Below, piece after piece: positions 27,950 through 37,525 of a stretch of DNA of 64,000 nucleotides (positions are counted from its first letter, which is position 1; every line of letters begins with the position of its first letter). The position numbers and the translations under genes are program-made. Below the pieces are notes generated by a model. The model saw nothing but the letters and a program-made list of their open reading frames with translations, did no database searches and was not told where the DNA came from. The DNA lies in the NCBI RefSeq assembly GCF_017491605.1, contig NZ_JAFGYY010000011.1, forward strand, positions 62,001-126,000, in the 5' to 3' direction. The DNA comes from Pseudomonas sp. 30_B (lineage in GTDB: Bacteria > Pseudomonadota > Gammaproteobacteria > Pseudomonadales > Pseudomonadaceae).

Positions 27950-28822
27950 GTGCCGAACCTAACACGCCGTCTGCTCTGGCCGCTGGCCATCCTTTTGCTG
28001 GTTCTCTGCCGCCCCACCTTCAGCGCCGACCTGTACTACCTCGGGCAGAAGATCCCCGACATCAAACGCCCCTGGACCAGCGCCGACTACCAGTTGCTGA
28101 TCGACGCGCTGAAGAAGATCGACGAAACCCAGGCCAACGGCCTGCCCCGGCGCAGCGGCGAGTTCACCGGGCCGATCTACCAGCGCATGGTCAGCGAGGA
28201 GAACTTCCGCCCGCAGCTGAATATCTATGCGCCGCTGGAGCTGCGGCAGAACGAGGCACGCGAGGTGCTGTTCAAGCTCAAGGAGCTGATGCGCCTGTAC
28301 TTCAACTTCCGCGCCGCCAAGCAGCCCTATGGCGCCGAAGCACTGGGCCTGATGAGCTACTCGCTGCGCGAACAGGCGATCCTGTTCAACCTGACGGTGG
28401 AATTCTGGATGACCCTGGCGCAGAACGAACAGCGCAACCCGGTGCGCCTGCAAGGCATGCAGGAAGCCAAGGCCGCCGCCTCGATGCTCACCAGCAGCGC
28501 CCTGGACTACCTCGGCCTCACCGCCCAGTTCGACCGCCAGGACCTGGTGCTGTATAGCGCCGAGTTGTCCAAGCAGATGCCCGAGCTGTTCATCCACCTG
28601 CCGGCGGACGTCCGTGCGCAACTGCTGATGCGCGTGGACGAGCTGGCGCAGAAGCATGCCTATTCGGAAGTGCGCGAGAACATGCGCGATCTGCTGCCGG
28701 TGCTGCAGGCGATCCAGGATGACGTGCAGAAGCAGCTGGCTGCGCCGGCCAAGGGGCAGGCGGTGCCGAAGGGGCTGGACCTGAGCGCGCCGGCGGAAGT
28801 GGAGAAGAAGAAGGGGATGTGA
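27950..28822 (+). CDS. Secreted protein, unknown function
   Basis: A 290-aa protein that starts with GTG behind an AAGGA site and has a Sec signal peptide (RRLLWPLAILLLVLC, cleavage likely after TFSA before DLYYLGQ). The mature part is helical, rich in Leu, Gln and Arg, with no cysteine cluster and no enzyme motif I recognise; it ends with a lysine-rich tail EVEKKKGM. A periplasmic location is inferred. It is divergent from the TetR gene 99 bp away. Confidence 0.8.
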   Translation: MPNLTRRLLWPLAILLLVLCRPTFSADLYYLGQKIPDIKRPWTSADYQLLIDALKKIDETQANGLPRRSGEFTGPIYQRMVSEENFRPQLNIYAPLELRQNEAREVLFKLKELMRLYFNFRAAKQPYGAEALGLMSYSLREQAILFNLTVEFWMTLAQNEQRNPVRLQGMQEAKAAASMLTSSALDYLGLTAQFDRQDLVLYSAELSKQMPELFIHLPADVRAQLLMRVDELAQKHAYSEVRENMRDLLPVLQAIQDDVQKQLAAPAKGQAVPKGLDLSAPAEVEKKKGM

Positions 28823-28870
28823 GCCTGGCGTCGGCCGGGAAGGCTTCACTGATCTGCAGGAGCGGCTTGC

Positions 28871-28949
28871 GTAGGAGCGGACTCCGTCCGCGATCGCTTC
28901 CCACCCGCTGAGCCGTCTCAAGCCAATCGCGGACAGAGTCCGCTCCTAC
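28871..28949. repeat. REP palindrome pair
   Basis: GTAGGAGCGGACTCCGTCCGCGAT faces its inverted partner ATCGCGGACAGAGTCCGCTCCTAC across a 30-bp spacer. It fills the gap between the convergent secreted-protein gene and the LuxR gene, and no other terminator is obvious there. Confidence 0.85.
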
Positions 28950-28979
28950 GCCAGTCTCTGCGAACCTGAGCCAGAACTC

Positions 28980-31706
28980 CTAGCGCAACAACCCCATCTC
29001 CTTGGCCCGCGCCACCGCCTGGGTGCGGCGCTCCACGCCGAGCTTGTCGTTGATGTGCCGGGCGTGGCTCTTGACCGTGTGCAGCGAGATGAACAGGCGC
29101 TCGCTGATCTCCTGGTTGGAGCACCCCTGGGCGATCAGTTCCAGCACCGCCAGTTCGCGGCCGCTCAAGCAATCGGTGAGTACCGCACAGCGTTCCGGCG
29201 GGGCCGGCAGACATTCGCGCAGGGCCTCTATGGCCGGCGAAGAAGCCCGTACAGTCAATTGCTCACGCAGCCATTCCGGGTGCTGCAGCAGCACCTCATG
29301 CAGCGGGATCAGCAGGCCCACGGCCAGGCCATTTAGGCATTCCCCCAGCTCGAAGGAGGCCTCGCGCTCGCGACCGTCCTGCAGCAGCAAGGCGACCAGC
29401 TGGCCCTGGGCGAAGCGCGCCTGCAACTGCGCACCTCCTTGCAGGGCGCCGCTGGCCACAGCGCGCAGCCGCGCTTCCGCATCGGCCATCCGGCCTTCGC
29501 GGCGCTCCAGTTGGGACTGGAGCATTTCCACGTTGCGCGGCAATTGCGGCGAACACTCCGGCGGCGTGGCCGGTTCGTCGCCGATATAGGTGTCGCGCAG
29601 GCGCTCCAGCCAGGCAGAGGCCAGTTCGATCTGCCCCTGGCCGAGCCAGAGCTCGCACTTGATCAGGGTAATGGCCGACAGGTAGTAGACCGGCGGCACA
29701 TCCCATACATGCATCATCCGCTCGACCTCGGCGAGGTGAGCGAAGGCGCGGGTGTAGTTGCCCAGCCGCCCTTCCAGGCTGGCCAGCACGCAGAAACCGA
29801 TGACCAGGCTGATGTCCCGGCAGGCGCGGGCTTCCTCGATCCCGGCCTTCAGGCACTTGCGCGCTTCGTCCGGCTGCAGCGCGAGGCTGCGCAGGTAGCC
29901 CTGGTAGAGCATCAGCCGTCCGCGCACGGCGTAGCGGCGCTGCCCCGACAGCCCGGAGAGTCGCGCCAGCCCCAGGCGCACTTCCTCTTCGGCGCGCAGT
30001 ACCTCGCCGCGCGCCTGCAGGACGCGGGCACGGTCGTAATGCACCATGGCCTCGAATAGCGGATTGCCGAAGCGTTGCGCCAGCTCCAGGGCATCCCGGT
30101 TCAGGCTGCGGGCGCGCCACAGGTCGTCACGGACGATGGCCAGGTTGCTCAGGGTCGACAGGCATAGCAGGCGCGGGCCGAAGCGCTCCGGTCCGAGCCC
30201 TTGCAGGGCTTCCCCGCAGTGTCGCTCGGCGCTCGCGATGTCGCCGCGGCCACGGGCGACCACACCGGCCAGCGCCTGCCATTGGGCCATCAGGTCGCGC
30301 TGGGTGTCAGGGTCGGCTGCCGGCAGGAAGCGCGACAGTTGCAGCGCCAGTTCCTCGGCGGCATCCAGTTGGCAGGCCAGCGCCAGGGCCCAGCTGTACA
30401 GCACGATCAGGCGCGGCGTACTGGCCAGCAGGCTGTCAGGCAGGTCCATCTTCCAGCGCAGCAGCGTGGCGACGTTCTGCTCGGCCAGCAATTGTTCCTC
30501 GGACAGGCTCTGCACCAGGTTCGCCGCGACTTCCGGGTGGCCGGCGCGCAGGGCCTGCTCCACGGCCTCGTCGAACAACCCCTGGGCGCTGAACCAGCGG
30601 CAGGCGCGCAGATGCAGGGCCGCCGCCGAAGGCCCGGAGCCGGGCAGCGGCCGCGCCAGCAGCAGGTCGGAAAACAGGTGGTGGTAGCGGAACCACTGGC
30701 CCTGCTCGTCCAGCGGCACCAGGAACACCTGGTGCTGCTGCAGGTGACGAAGGATCGACGCGCTGTCGTGGGTATCGCGCAGGGCATCGCAGAGTTCGGC
30801 GGAGAAGCGTTCGAAGCGCGCGGTCTGGTAGAGGAAGACCTGTACCTCCGGCGACTGCTTGTCGATCACTTCTTCCAGCAGGTAATCGCGGATCAGCTCC
30901 TCGGCGCCATGCACCGAAAGATCGGGGGCTTTTGCCGCCAATTCGTCGCCGTGCGCCAGCAGCCACAGACGCAGGCCGGCGATCCAGCCCTCGCTGCGCT
31001 CCACCAGGTTGTCCAGGGCGTTGTCGTCCAGCTGCGCGCCGTTGGCGGAAACCAGCCGCGCGGTTTCCTCGGCGGTCAGGCGCAGGTCCTGTTCGTTGAA
31101 TTCCAGCAGTTGTCGCGACAGACGCAGGCGCGCCAGGTGCCAGTCGGGTCGCTGGCGGCTGGTGACCAGCAGCACCAGGCCGGGCGGCTGGTGGTTGAGG
31201 AGGAATTGCAGGCAGCGGTCGAGCACCGCGCCCTGGGCCAGGTGGTAGTCGTCGAGCACCAGCAGCAGCGGGCGGTCGACGGACAGGCTGTCCACCAGTT
31301 CATCGAGCAGGTCGTCGAGCCAGGCTTCGAAGGCGAACGGCTGGTGCCGCTGGCGCATCTTCAGGATGCCCAGCGCCTCTTCGCCCAACATGGGAAAGTG
31401 CAGGCGCAGGCCTTCGAGCAGGCGTTCTAGGAATCGCCCCGGATCACTGTCCCTGGCACTGAGCCCCAGCCACAGACTGCGCCATTGGCCTTCCAGCGTC
31501 TGACAGAACTCGATGGCGAGGGAGCTCTTGCCGAACCCCGCCGGCGCAGACACCAGAATCAGCCGCCCCTCCAGTCCGGACGCCATGCGTTCGCACAGCC
31601 GCGAGCGCGAGACGTGGCCATGCGGCAGCGGCGGCCGGAAGAAGCGGCTGCCCCCAGTGCTGGTGGGAACCTCGGTCAGTCGTGGCAGAGTCGAGAAGTC
31701 GGTCAT
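28980..31706 (-). CDS. LuxR family regulator, MalT-type ATP-dependent
   Basis: A large STAND/MalT-like activator of 908 aa. It has a Walker A motif SAPAGFGKSS at residues 53-62, a Walker B-like LLLVLDDYHLA, a long TPR-rich sensor region (about 400-800) and a C-terminal LuxR helix-turn-helix (LSGRELAVLELIAQGCSNQEISERLFISLHTVKSHARHINDKLG). Such proteins bind a ligand, oligomerise with ATP and activate transcription. The start MTDFSTLPRL is chosen over an upstream extension of 44 codons of low-complexity. It lies next to the DUF1329/DUF1302/acyl-CoA ligase genes on the same strand and probably controls them. Confidence 0.92.
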   Translation of the reverse strand: MTDFSTLPRLTEVPTSTGGSRFFRPPLPHGHVSRSRLCERMASGLEGRLILVSAPAGFGKSSLAIEFCQTLEGQWRSLWLGLSARDSDPGRFLERLLEGLRLHFPMLGEEALGILKMRQRHQPFAFEAWLDDLLDELVDSLSVDRPLLLVLDDYHLAQGAVLDRCLQFLLNHQPPGLVLLVTSRQRPDWHLARLRLSRQLLEFNEQDLRLTAEETARLVSANGAQLDDNALDNLVERSEGWIAGLRLWLLAHGDELAAKAPDLSVHGAEELIRDYLLEEVIDKQSPEVQVFLYQTARFERFSAELCDALRDTHDSASILRHLQQHQVFLVPLDEQGQWFRYHHLFSDLLLARPLPGSGPSAAALHLRACRWFSAQGLFDEAVEQALRAGHPEVAANLVQSLSEEQLLAEQNVATLLRWKMDLPDSLLASTPRLIVLYSWALALACQLDAAEELALQLSRFLPAADPDTQRDLMAQWQALAGVVARGRGDIASAERHCGEALQGLGPERFGPRLLCLSTLSNLAIVRDDLWRARSLNRDALELAQRFGNPLFEAMVHYDRARVLQARGEVLRAEEEVRLGLARLSGLSGQRRYAVRGRLMLYQGYLRSLALQPDEARKCLKAGIEEARACRDISLVIGFCVLASLEGRLGNYTRAFAHLAEVERMMHVWDVPPVYYLSAITLIKCELWLGQGQIELASAWLERLRDTYIGDEPATPPECSPQLPRNVEMLQSQLERREGRMADAEARLRAVASGALQGGAQLQARFAQGQLVALLLQDGREREASFELGECLNGLAVGLLIPLHEVLLQHPEWLREQLTVRASSPAIEALRECLPAPPERCAVLTDCLSGRELAVLELIAQGCSNQEISERLFISLHTVKSHARHINDKLGVERRTQAVARAKEMGLLR

Positions 31707-31865
31707 CAGCCTGGCTCTTGCTCTAGCTCTTGTTTCTATGTGGACGGAGCCTAGCCGCTCGCGAGCGGTATTTGAAGTCGATTTTGTTACCGTTGCCCAC
31801 AAGATGACCAGAAGTCTTCCGACATTCAGCCTTCCCATTCATCTGACAGATGATCGTCCATAAAA

Positions 31866-31890
31866 AAACCGGCCCGAAGGCCGGTCTTTT
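31866..31890 (-). terminator. Terminator of the DUF1329 gene
   Basis: Stem ACCGGCC-cgaa-GGCCGGT (31868-31885) with an A7 run on its left gives a U tract on the minus strand. It separates the DUF1329 gene from the LuxR gene. Confidence 0.9.
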
Positions 31891-31923
31891 CTCACCGCGG
31901 AACCACCCGTGGGGATCGGGGGA

Positions 31924-33291
31924 TCAGCGCACGCCTTCCTGGCGAAGCGCTGCCGGGGTGAAGTCGCTTTCCGAAGCGCTGTAGTTGAAGTCGTAGGCGG
32001 ATTTCTCCTCGTTCTTCAGACCCAGCACCAGGTAGCGACCGGACAGCAGGTCATACAGGGTTTCGGCGGTGTACCACGGTACCTGGTAGTTGTAGTAGTA
32101 CTGGTTGAAGGCCTCGGCCACGCGCCACAGGGTGCCGCGACCGTCGTAGTGGTCGATCTCCACGGCCTGCCAGGTGTCCTCGTCGATGTAGAAGTCACGC
32201 TTGGCATAGATGTGGCGCTCGCCCGGCTTCAGGGTGGCGGTCACGTGCCACACGCGGTGCAGCTCGTAGCGGGTCAGGTCCTGGTTCAGGTGGCCGGGCT
32301 TGATGATGTCGGCGTACTTGAGCTTCGGATCATCGAGCTTGTAGTTGTTGTACGGGATGTACAGCTCCTGCTTGCCCACCAGTTTCCAGTCGTAGCGGTC
32401 CGGCGCGCCGTTGTACATGTCCAGGTTGTCGGAGGTACGCAGGCCGTCGGCGGCGGTACCCGGACCGTCGTAGGACACCTGCGGGGCGCGGCGTACGCGG
32501 CGCTGGCCGGCGTTGTAGAGCCACGCCAGGCGCGGTTCCTTCACCTGGTCGAGGGTCTCGTGCACCAGCAGGACGTTGCCGGCCAGACGCGCCGGGGCGG
32601 TCACGCGCTGCTTGAAGTAGAACAGTACGTTGCTCGGCTTGCTGGCGTCGTAGTCCTTGAGGTCGGTGCGGAAGACGAATTCGTCCTGGAAGTACACCAG
32701 CGAGTAGGAGCCGTTCACCTGCGGGGTGGCCTGGGTGACCAGGCGACGCACGTGGCCGCCACGGTAGCGGGTGATGTGGTTCCAGATGACTTCCAGGCCG
32801 TCCTTCGGAATCGGGAAGGGGTTGGCGGTCTGGAAGTTCTGCAGGCCGTTGCCGCCCTGCACCAGGGTGGTGGTGGTGGCGTTCTTCTTGGTCGCCGCCA
32901 GCACGCTGTCCGGTACGGTGGCGGTACGGTGCGACGGGAAGACCTGCATCTTGTAGGTGTCGGGGTAGCGCTTGAACATGGCTTGCTGGCCGGGGGTCAG
33001 CTTGGCCTTGTACTGGTCCATGTTCTGCGCGGTGATGGTGAACAGCGGCTTCTCGCTGGCGAACGGATCGGAAAGGAAGCCCTTGCTGTCGGCGCTGCCG
33101 GCGTTCTTGGGCAGGCCGCCGGTCCAGGCCGGGATGCTGCCGTCGGCGTTGCCGGCCTTTTCCGCGCCCATCGGGGTCAGGGTGGTGCCCAGCTTGGCCG
33201 CTTCATCGGCGGAGACGGCCGCCATCACCTGGGTGGCGAGCAGGCTGAGTGCCAGCGCGCCGGTATGCAGCAGGATCTTTGTTGTTCTCAT
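31924..33291 (-). CDS. DUF1329 secreted protein
   Basis: A 455-aa periplasmic or outer-membrane-facing protein of the DUF1329 family, distantly related to LolA/LolB-type lipid carriers. It has a Sec signal (ILLHTGALALSLLATQVMA, cleavage near AAVS) and aromatic-rich strands such as PWYTAETLYDLLSGRY. It is paired with a DUF1302 barrel, as in many Pseudomonas loci for fatty acids, alcohols, sterols or solvents. The start MRTTKILL has GAGGA upstream. The ligand is unknown; lipid transport across the envelope is the inference from partner and fold. Confidence 0.9.
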   Translation of the reverse strand: MRTTKILLHTGALALSLLATQVMAAVSADEAAKLGTTLTPMGAEKAGNADGSIPAWTGGLPKNAGSADSKGFLSDPFASEKPLFTITAQNMDQYKAKLTPGQQAMFKRYPDTYKMQVFPSHRTATVPDSVLAATKKNATTTTLVQGGNGLQNFQTANPFPIPKDGLEVIWNHITRYRGGHVRRLVTQATPQVNGSYSLVYFQDEFVFRTDLKDYDASKPSNVLFYFKQRVTAPARLAGNVLLVHETLDQVKEPRLAWLYNAGQRRVRRAPQVSYDGPGTAADGLRTSDNLDMYNGAPDRYDWKLVGKQELYIPYNNYKLDDPKLKYADIIKPGHLNQDLTRYELHRVWHVTATLKPGERHIYAKRDFYIDEDTWQAVEIDHYDGRGTLWRVAEAFNQYYYNYQVPWYTAETLYDLLSGRYLVLGLKNEEKSAYDFNYSASESDFTPAALRQEGVR

Positions 33292-33371
33292 TCGTTTATC
33301 GTCCTCGTTGAGTCTGTGCCCTCCGCGGTGGCCGCCCCTTGCGGGACGGGTCGCGGGTTGTATCTGCTGCA

Positions 33372-33421
33372 CCGCCGGCCGGTTGGAGCGACCGGCGGAT
33401 GGCCCGCCACGGAAGCGGGCC
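33372..33421. repeat. Two hairpins between DUF1329 and DUF1302
   Basis: CCGCCGG (33372-33378) pairs with CCGGCGG (33392-33398), and GGCCCGC (33401-33407) with GCGGGCC (33415-33421). There is no U tract, so they may attenuate or stabilise the operon transcript rather than end it. Confidence 0.6.
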
Positions 33422-33443
33422 GGAGACCGGTTGAACGACCGGT

Positions 33444-35366
33444 TTAGAAGTTCACCCCGAAGCTCAAGCTGACGAAATCACGGTCATCGACGGTGGAGTA
33501 CTTGCCGTCGAAGTAGGTGGTGTAGGCCAGGCTCGCGGTGTAGGTATTCAGGTAGTCGGCGTCGACGCCCATGCTGACCGCCTTGCGGCCTTCCTCGAAG
33601 TTGCCGCCGGGGCCGGGCGAGTAGCCGTCCACGTCATGCTGCCAGGCCAAGTTCGGCTTGAGGTTCACACCAGCGAAGACGTCGTTGTAGTCCCAGATCG
33701 CACGGGCGCGGTAGCCCCAGGAATCGGCGGTGGTGAAGCCGTCGCTTTCGCAGTTGCGGCTGACGTTGTTGGCGTTGGGGGTACCCAGGGTGGAGGCGTT
33801 CAGCGCTTCGCAGGTCGCCATGCCGTTCAGGCTGCCGGCCAGCGGGCCGGGGCCGAATACCGGGTCGCGGCCATAACGCGCCTTGCTCTGGCTTTCCAGG
33901 CCGCCGACGTGGGTCCAGCCGACCTCGCCCACCAGGGTCAGACGCTCGGCGCCCATGACCTGGTCGAAGAAGTGGGTGAAGGTGGTCTGCAGCTGGGTGA
34001 TTTCCTTGCGGCGATAGCCGTGCAGGTCCTCGCCGGCGCTGCCGTTGAGCACCGAGGCGTTGTTGTAGACATGGTTGCCGCCGATGGCCACCGGATCCAG
34101 GCCGGAATACAGGATATCGGTGGTGTTCAGCTGTACCGGGGCGTTCGGACGGTAGCTGATCTCGCCCTGCCAGGCGGTGCCGGTGGGCAGCGTGGTGGAG
34201 AAGCTCAGGCCATACAGATGGATGTCTTCGGGGTACTCGATGAAGTAGCTGGAGTTACCGGCCATGGCGGCGGCGCCGGCCTGGGCGGCCAGGGTCGGGC
34301 TGATGGCGGCGATGTTGGTGATCAGCTGGTTGATCTGCGCCACCTTGGAGGCGTCGGCGCCCTTGCCGCTGAAGATCGGCAGACGGCTGTGGTAGTTCAT
34401 GTAGTAGCCGCCGAACTCGGTGTTCAGGGAGTCGGCGAAGTACTTCAGCGACAGGCCGTACTGGCCGCTGTCGCGGGCGTCGCGGTCCGGACCGCGCTGC
34501 ACCACCAGGCCTTCGTCCCACGGCGACGGGGTCACCGCCAGGTTCGGGCCGAGAATGGCGTTCAACGTACGGATCGAGGAGGCGTTGTTGGTCAGTACCG
34601 CCAGGTTCTGGGTACAGCCGTCGGCAACGACGTCCGGCTGGGAGAAGAAGGTGCCGCAGTTGTCGACCACCGTCTGGTCCCACTCCAGCTGGTAGAAGCC
34701 TTCGGCGGAGAGGTTATCGGTGAGGTTCTGCGACATGTAGAACATGTTCACCGGTACCAGGGCTTCCTTGATCTCGGAACCCGGACGGCGGAAGGCGGTC
34801 ACGTCGAACGGGTTGATCACACTGATGCCGTTCTGGATGAAGGTACTTTCACCCCAGTTCACCACCTGCTTGCCCAGGCGCACGGTGCCCGGCATCTCGG
34901 CAATGGTGTAGTTGTGGTAGACGAAGGCGTCGAGCAGTTCGGAACCGGAGGCCTTGGCGGCTTCCTTGCGGTTGTCGTCGCTGAGCGGCTTGAAGTCGGT
35001 GTTCTCATCCTTCTGCTCGAAGTCGTACCAGTACTTGCCGCGCAGGAAGAGGCCGGTGTCCTGGTATTTCAGTTCGAGGTCGTGGATGCCCTTGAAGATC
35101 TTCGAGAAGGTTTCGCCGGCCTTGTAGTTCAGGTGGCCGTCGTCGGAGGTCTGGGACAGGCCCTTGCCGCCGTTGTTGACGCCGATGAGATTCTTGTTCG
35201 GATTCTGCGTCGACCAGCTGGCCCCCACGGACAGCGACGAGTCGAACGAGCCTTCGATTTCCCCGATGTTGAAAGTGACGGCGGAAGCGGGGGTCGCCAG
35301 CGTAGAAGCCAGGCTGACGGCAAGCGGCAAACGCGCCAGACGCCAGATATGTTGCATGGTTTTCAT
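33444..35366 (-). CDS. DUF1302 outer-membrane beta-barrel protein
   Basis: A 640-aa protein with a signal peptide (LPLAVSLASTLATPASA, then VTFNIGEIEGSFDSSLSVGASW) and the alternating-strand pattern and terminal aromatic residue (VSLSFGVNF) of a porin-like barrel. DUF1302 proteins occur beside DUF1329 proteins. The ATG has GGAG upstream. Together with DUF1329 it probably takes up or exports hydrophobic substrate handled by the acyl-CoA ligase gene next door. A 12-bp motif 75-86 bp upstream is shared with the ligase promoter. Confidence 0.9.
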   Translation of the reverse strand: MKTMQHIWRLARLPLAVSLASTLATPASAVTFNIGEIEGSFDSSLSVGASWSTQNPNKNLIGVNNGGKGLSQTSDDGHLNYKAGETFSKIFKGIHDLELKYQDTGLFLRGKYWYDFEQKDENTDFKPLSDDNRKEAAKASGSELLDAFVYHNYTIAEMPGTVRLGKQVVNWGESTFIQNGISVINPFDVTAFRRPGSEIKEALVPVNMFYMSQNLTDNLSAEGFYQLEWDQTVVDNCGTFFSQPDVVADGCTQNLAVLTNNASSIRTLNAILGPNLAVTPSPWDEGLVVQRGPDRDARDSGQYGLSLKYFADSLNTEFGGYYMNYHSRLPIFSGKGADASKVAQINQLITNIAAISPTLAAQAGAAAMAGNSSYFIEYPEDIHLYGLSFSTTLPTGTAWQGEISYRPNAPVQLNTTDILYSGLDPVAIGGNHVYNNASVLNGSAGEDLHGYRRKEITQLQTTFTHFFDQVMGAERLTLVGEVGWTHVGGLESQSKARYGRDPVFGPGPLAGSLNGMATCEALNASTLGTPNANNVSRNCESDGFTTADSWGYRARAIWDYNDVFAGVNLKPNLAWQHDVDGYSPGPGGNFEEGRKAVSMGVDADYLNTYTASLAYTTYFDGKYSTVDDRDFVSLSFGVNF

Positions 35367-35440
35367 CGACGCTACTCCATGTGATTTTTGTTATGAGTAG
35401 CGGCGACTATATCGACGGCGTTACACACCTTGATCCCTCT

Positions 35441-35452
35441 AAAGTGTGATTT
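35441..35452 (-). promoter_or_regulatory. Shared 12-bp promoter motif, copy 1
   Basis: AAAGTGTGATTT (read AAATCACACTTT on the coding strand) is 75-86 bp upstream of the DUF1302 start. An 11/12 match occurs at 37345-37356 upstream of the acyl-CoA ligase gene, in the same orientation and at a similar distance. Candidate operator of the MalT-type regulator. Confidence 0.45.
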
Positions 35453-35572
35453 CTCCTACGAAGGCCCCGACTAGACGGTCGCAAGGGCCGGAAGCACCGT
35501 CATCACTGGCCTGCGCCGTGCCAAGCGCTTGCTTGGCACGGACGCTTCACGCACTGACCAACCGGTCGTCAC

Positions 35573-37255
35573 TCAAACCATGGAGAGGAAGGCGCTGCCC
35601 GCCTCCTGCCATTGGGCGATGTCTACCCGGATACGCTTCTTGTCGAGCTTGCCGACGCTGGTCTTGGGAACTTCAGTAACAACGGCGATCTGCGAGGGAA
35701 TCGCCCACTTGTTGATATTCCCCTGCTCGACGAAAGGCTTGAGGTGTTCCTTCAATCCCTTGGCGTCCAGCGACTGGCCGTCGCGCAGCACCAGCAGGGC
35801 GAACGGACGCTCGCCCCACTGCGGATCGGGTACGCCGACCACGGCGACTTCGCGCACGGCCGGGTGACGGCTGATCAGGTCCTCCAGCTCCAGCGACGAC
35901 AACCACTCGCCGCCGGTCTTGATCACGTCCTTGATGCGGTCGCGGATGTCGATGAAGCCCATGCCATCGATGGTCGCCACGTCACCGGTGTGCATCCAGC
36001 CGCCGGCCCAGAGTTCCTCGCCCTTCTGCGGCTCCTGGAAGTACCCCTGGGTCAGCCAGGGCGCGCGAAGCACCAGCTCGCCCTGGGATTCGCCGTCGGC
36101 CGGGAGGAACTGGCCGTGCTCGTCCATGATCGCCGCTTCCACCATCGGTACCGGCACGCCCGCCTTGATCCGGTAGGTGGTGCGTTCGTCCTCGCTGCCG
36201 GCGAGCAGTTCCTGGTTGAGATAGCCGCAGGAGATCAGCGGGCAGGTCTCGGACATGCCGTAGGCGGCGGTCAGCTGGATGCCGCGGGCCTTGGCGGCGT
36301 CGTAGAGCGCGTGGTTCAGCGCGCTGCCGCCGATGATGATCTTCAACCCGCCGAAGTCGTAGTCCTTGGCGCTGGCGGCGTTGAGCATCATCTGCAGGAT
36401 GGTCGGCACGCAGTGGGAGAAGGTCACCTTCTCCTCGCGGATCAGCTTGCACAGCAGCTCCGGCTCGTAGCGGCCCGGGTACACCTGCTTCACGCCCAGC
36501 ATGGTCGCCACGTAGGGCACGCCCCAGGCGTGGACGTGGAACATCGGGGTGATCGGCATGTACACGTCGTCGGTGCCCATCAGGCGGATGCTGTCCAGGC
36601 TGCCGATGGTCGAAGCCATCGCCAGGGTGTGCAGCACCAGCTGGCGGTGGGTGAAATACACACCCTTGGGGTTGCCGGTGGTACCGGTGGTATAGAAGGT
36701 GGTCGCCACCGAGTTCTCGTCGAAATCGGGGAAGGCGTAGCGCGGGCTGGCGGCGGCCAGCAGGGTCTCGTACTCGCCCACGCAGTTGGGCAGCGTGCTG
36801 GTCTTGTCGGCGCCATCGGTGAGCAGCAGGGTCTTCTCCACCGTGGTCAGCTGGCCGGCGATGCCCTGGTAGAGCGGCACGAACTCGCTGTTGACCAGCA
36901 CGAAGCGGTCGTCGGCGTGGTTCATGGTGTAGAGGATCTGGTCGGGCGAGAGGCGGATGTTGATGGTGTGCAACACCGCGCCGATCATCGGGATGGCGAA
37001 CATGCATTCCAGATAACGATGGCTGTCCCAGTCCATCACCGCCACGGTGTCGCCAGCCTTCACCCCAGCCTCGGTCAGCACGTTGGCCAGCCGCGCCACG
37101 CGCTCGTTGAAGGTGGCATAGCTGTAGCGCACGCTGTCGCGGTAGACGATCTCCCTGCCCTTTTCATAACGGCTGCCCGACAGCAGCAGGCTCTTGATCA
37201 GCAACGGGTACTGGTAGGCATTCTGTGCAGCAGGGATGACACGGGTTTTCAGCAT
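35573..37255 (-). CDS. Acyl-CoA synthetase (AMP-binding, medium/long-chain type)
   Basis: An ANL-superfamily ligase of 560 aa that activates a carboxylic acid, probably a fatty acid, to its CoA thioester using ATP. The P-loop-like TFYTTGTTGNPKGVYFTH motif, AYGMSETCPL, and the GWMHTGDVATIDGMGFIDIRDRIKDVIKTGGEW hinge and the C-terminal catalytic lysine region (VPKTSVGKLDKKRI) are all intact. It belongs with the DUF1302/DUF1329/LuxR genes. From memory P. putida has a matching set around its PP_0763 medium-chain ligase, so a role in medium-chain fatty acid or alcohol use is likely. Confidence 0.92.
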   Translation of the reverse strand: MLKTRVIPAAQNAYQYPLLIKSLLLSGSRYEKGREIVYRDSVRYSYATFNERVARLANVLTEAGVKAGDTVAVMDWDSHRYLECMFAIPMIGAVLHTINIRLSPDQILYTMNHADDRFVLVNSEFVPLYQGIAGQLTTVEKTLLLTDGADKTSTLPNCVGEYETLLAAASPRYAFPDFDENSVATTFYTTGTTGNPKGVYFTHRQLVLHTLAMASTIGSLDSIRLMGTDDVYMPITPMFHVHAWGVPYVATMLGVKQVYPGRYEPELLCKLIREEKVTFSHCVPTILQMMLNAASAKDYDFGGLKIIIGGSALNHALYDAAKARGIQLTAAYGMSETCPLISCGYLNQELLAGSEDERTTYRIKAGVPVPMVEAAIMDEHGQFLPADGESQGELVLRAPWLTQGYFQEPQKGEELWAGGWMHTGDVATIDGMGFIDIRDRIKDVIKTGGEWLSSLELEDLISRHPAVREVAVVGVPDPQWGERPFALLVLRDGQSLDAKGLKEHLKPFVEQGNINKWAIPSQIAVVTEVPKTSVGKLDKKRIRVDIAQWQEAGSAFLSMV

Positions 37256-37344
37256 GGCGGGGCACTCTCACGGCTGGATTTCTAGAAGGAATACATCGGG
37301 ATGATTGCGACTCTAGAGGCCTCCCCCTGTCCGTTCATCAGTCA

Positions 37345-37356
37345 AAAGAGTGATTT
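37345..37356 (-). promoter_or_regulatory. Shared 12-bp promoter motif, copy 2
   Basis: AAAGAGTGATTT is 90-101 bp upstream of the acyl-CoA ligase start and differs at one base from the motif at 35441-35452. The left part also forms an inverted repeat with ACTCTTT at 37364-37370 (AAAGAGT, 12-bp spacer). Confidence 0.45.
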
Positions 37357-37405
37357 GCCGATGACTCTTTGGCCACATCCGGTCACGCGGTAGAATCCAC
37401 CCCGC

Positions 37406-37423
37406 CCGATCGTTCACGATCGG
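37406..37423. repeat. Perfect hairpin in the ligase / thiolase divergent region
   Basis: CCGATCG-ttca-CGATCGG. Further right, GTATGACC (37444-37451) and GGTCATAC (37483-37490) form an 8-bp inverted repeat 36 bp upstream of the thiolase start. Both could be regulator sites or part of a leader RNA; neither has a U tract. Confidence 0.55.
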
Positions 37424-37525
37424 CCCCCTTACCCGGAACTCGGGTATGACCTGCTTCCACGCAGTCCTGCCGACGCGCAGCCGGTCATACGCGAGCTCCT
37501 ACAACAAGAGCGAAGAGGTAGATTC

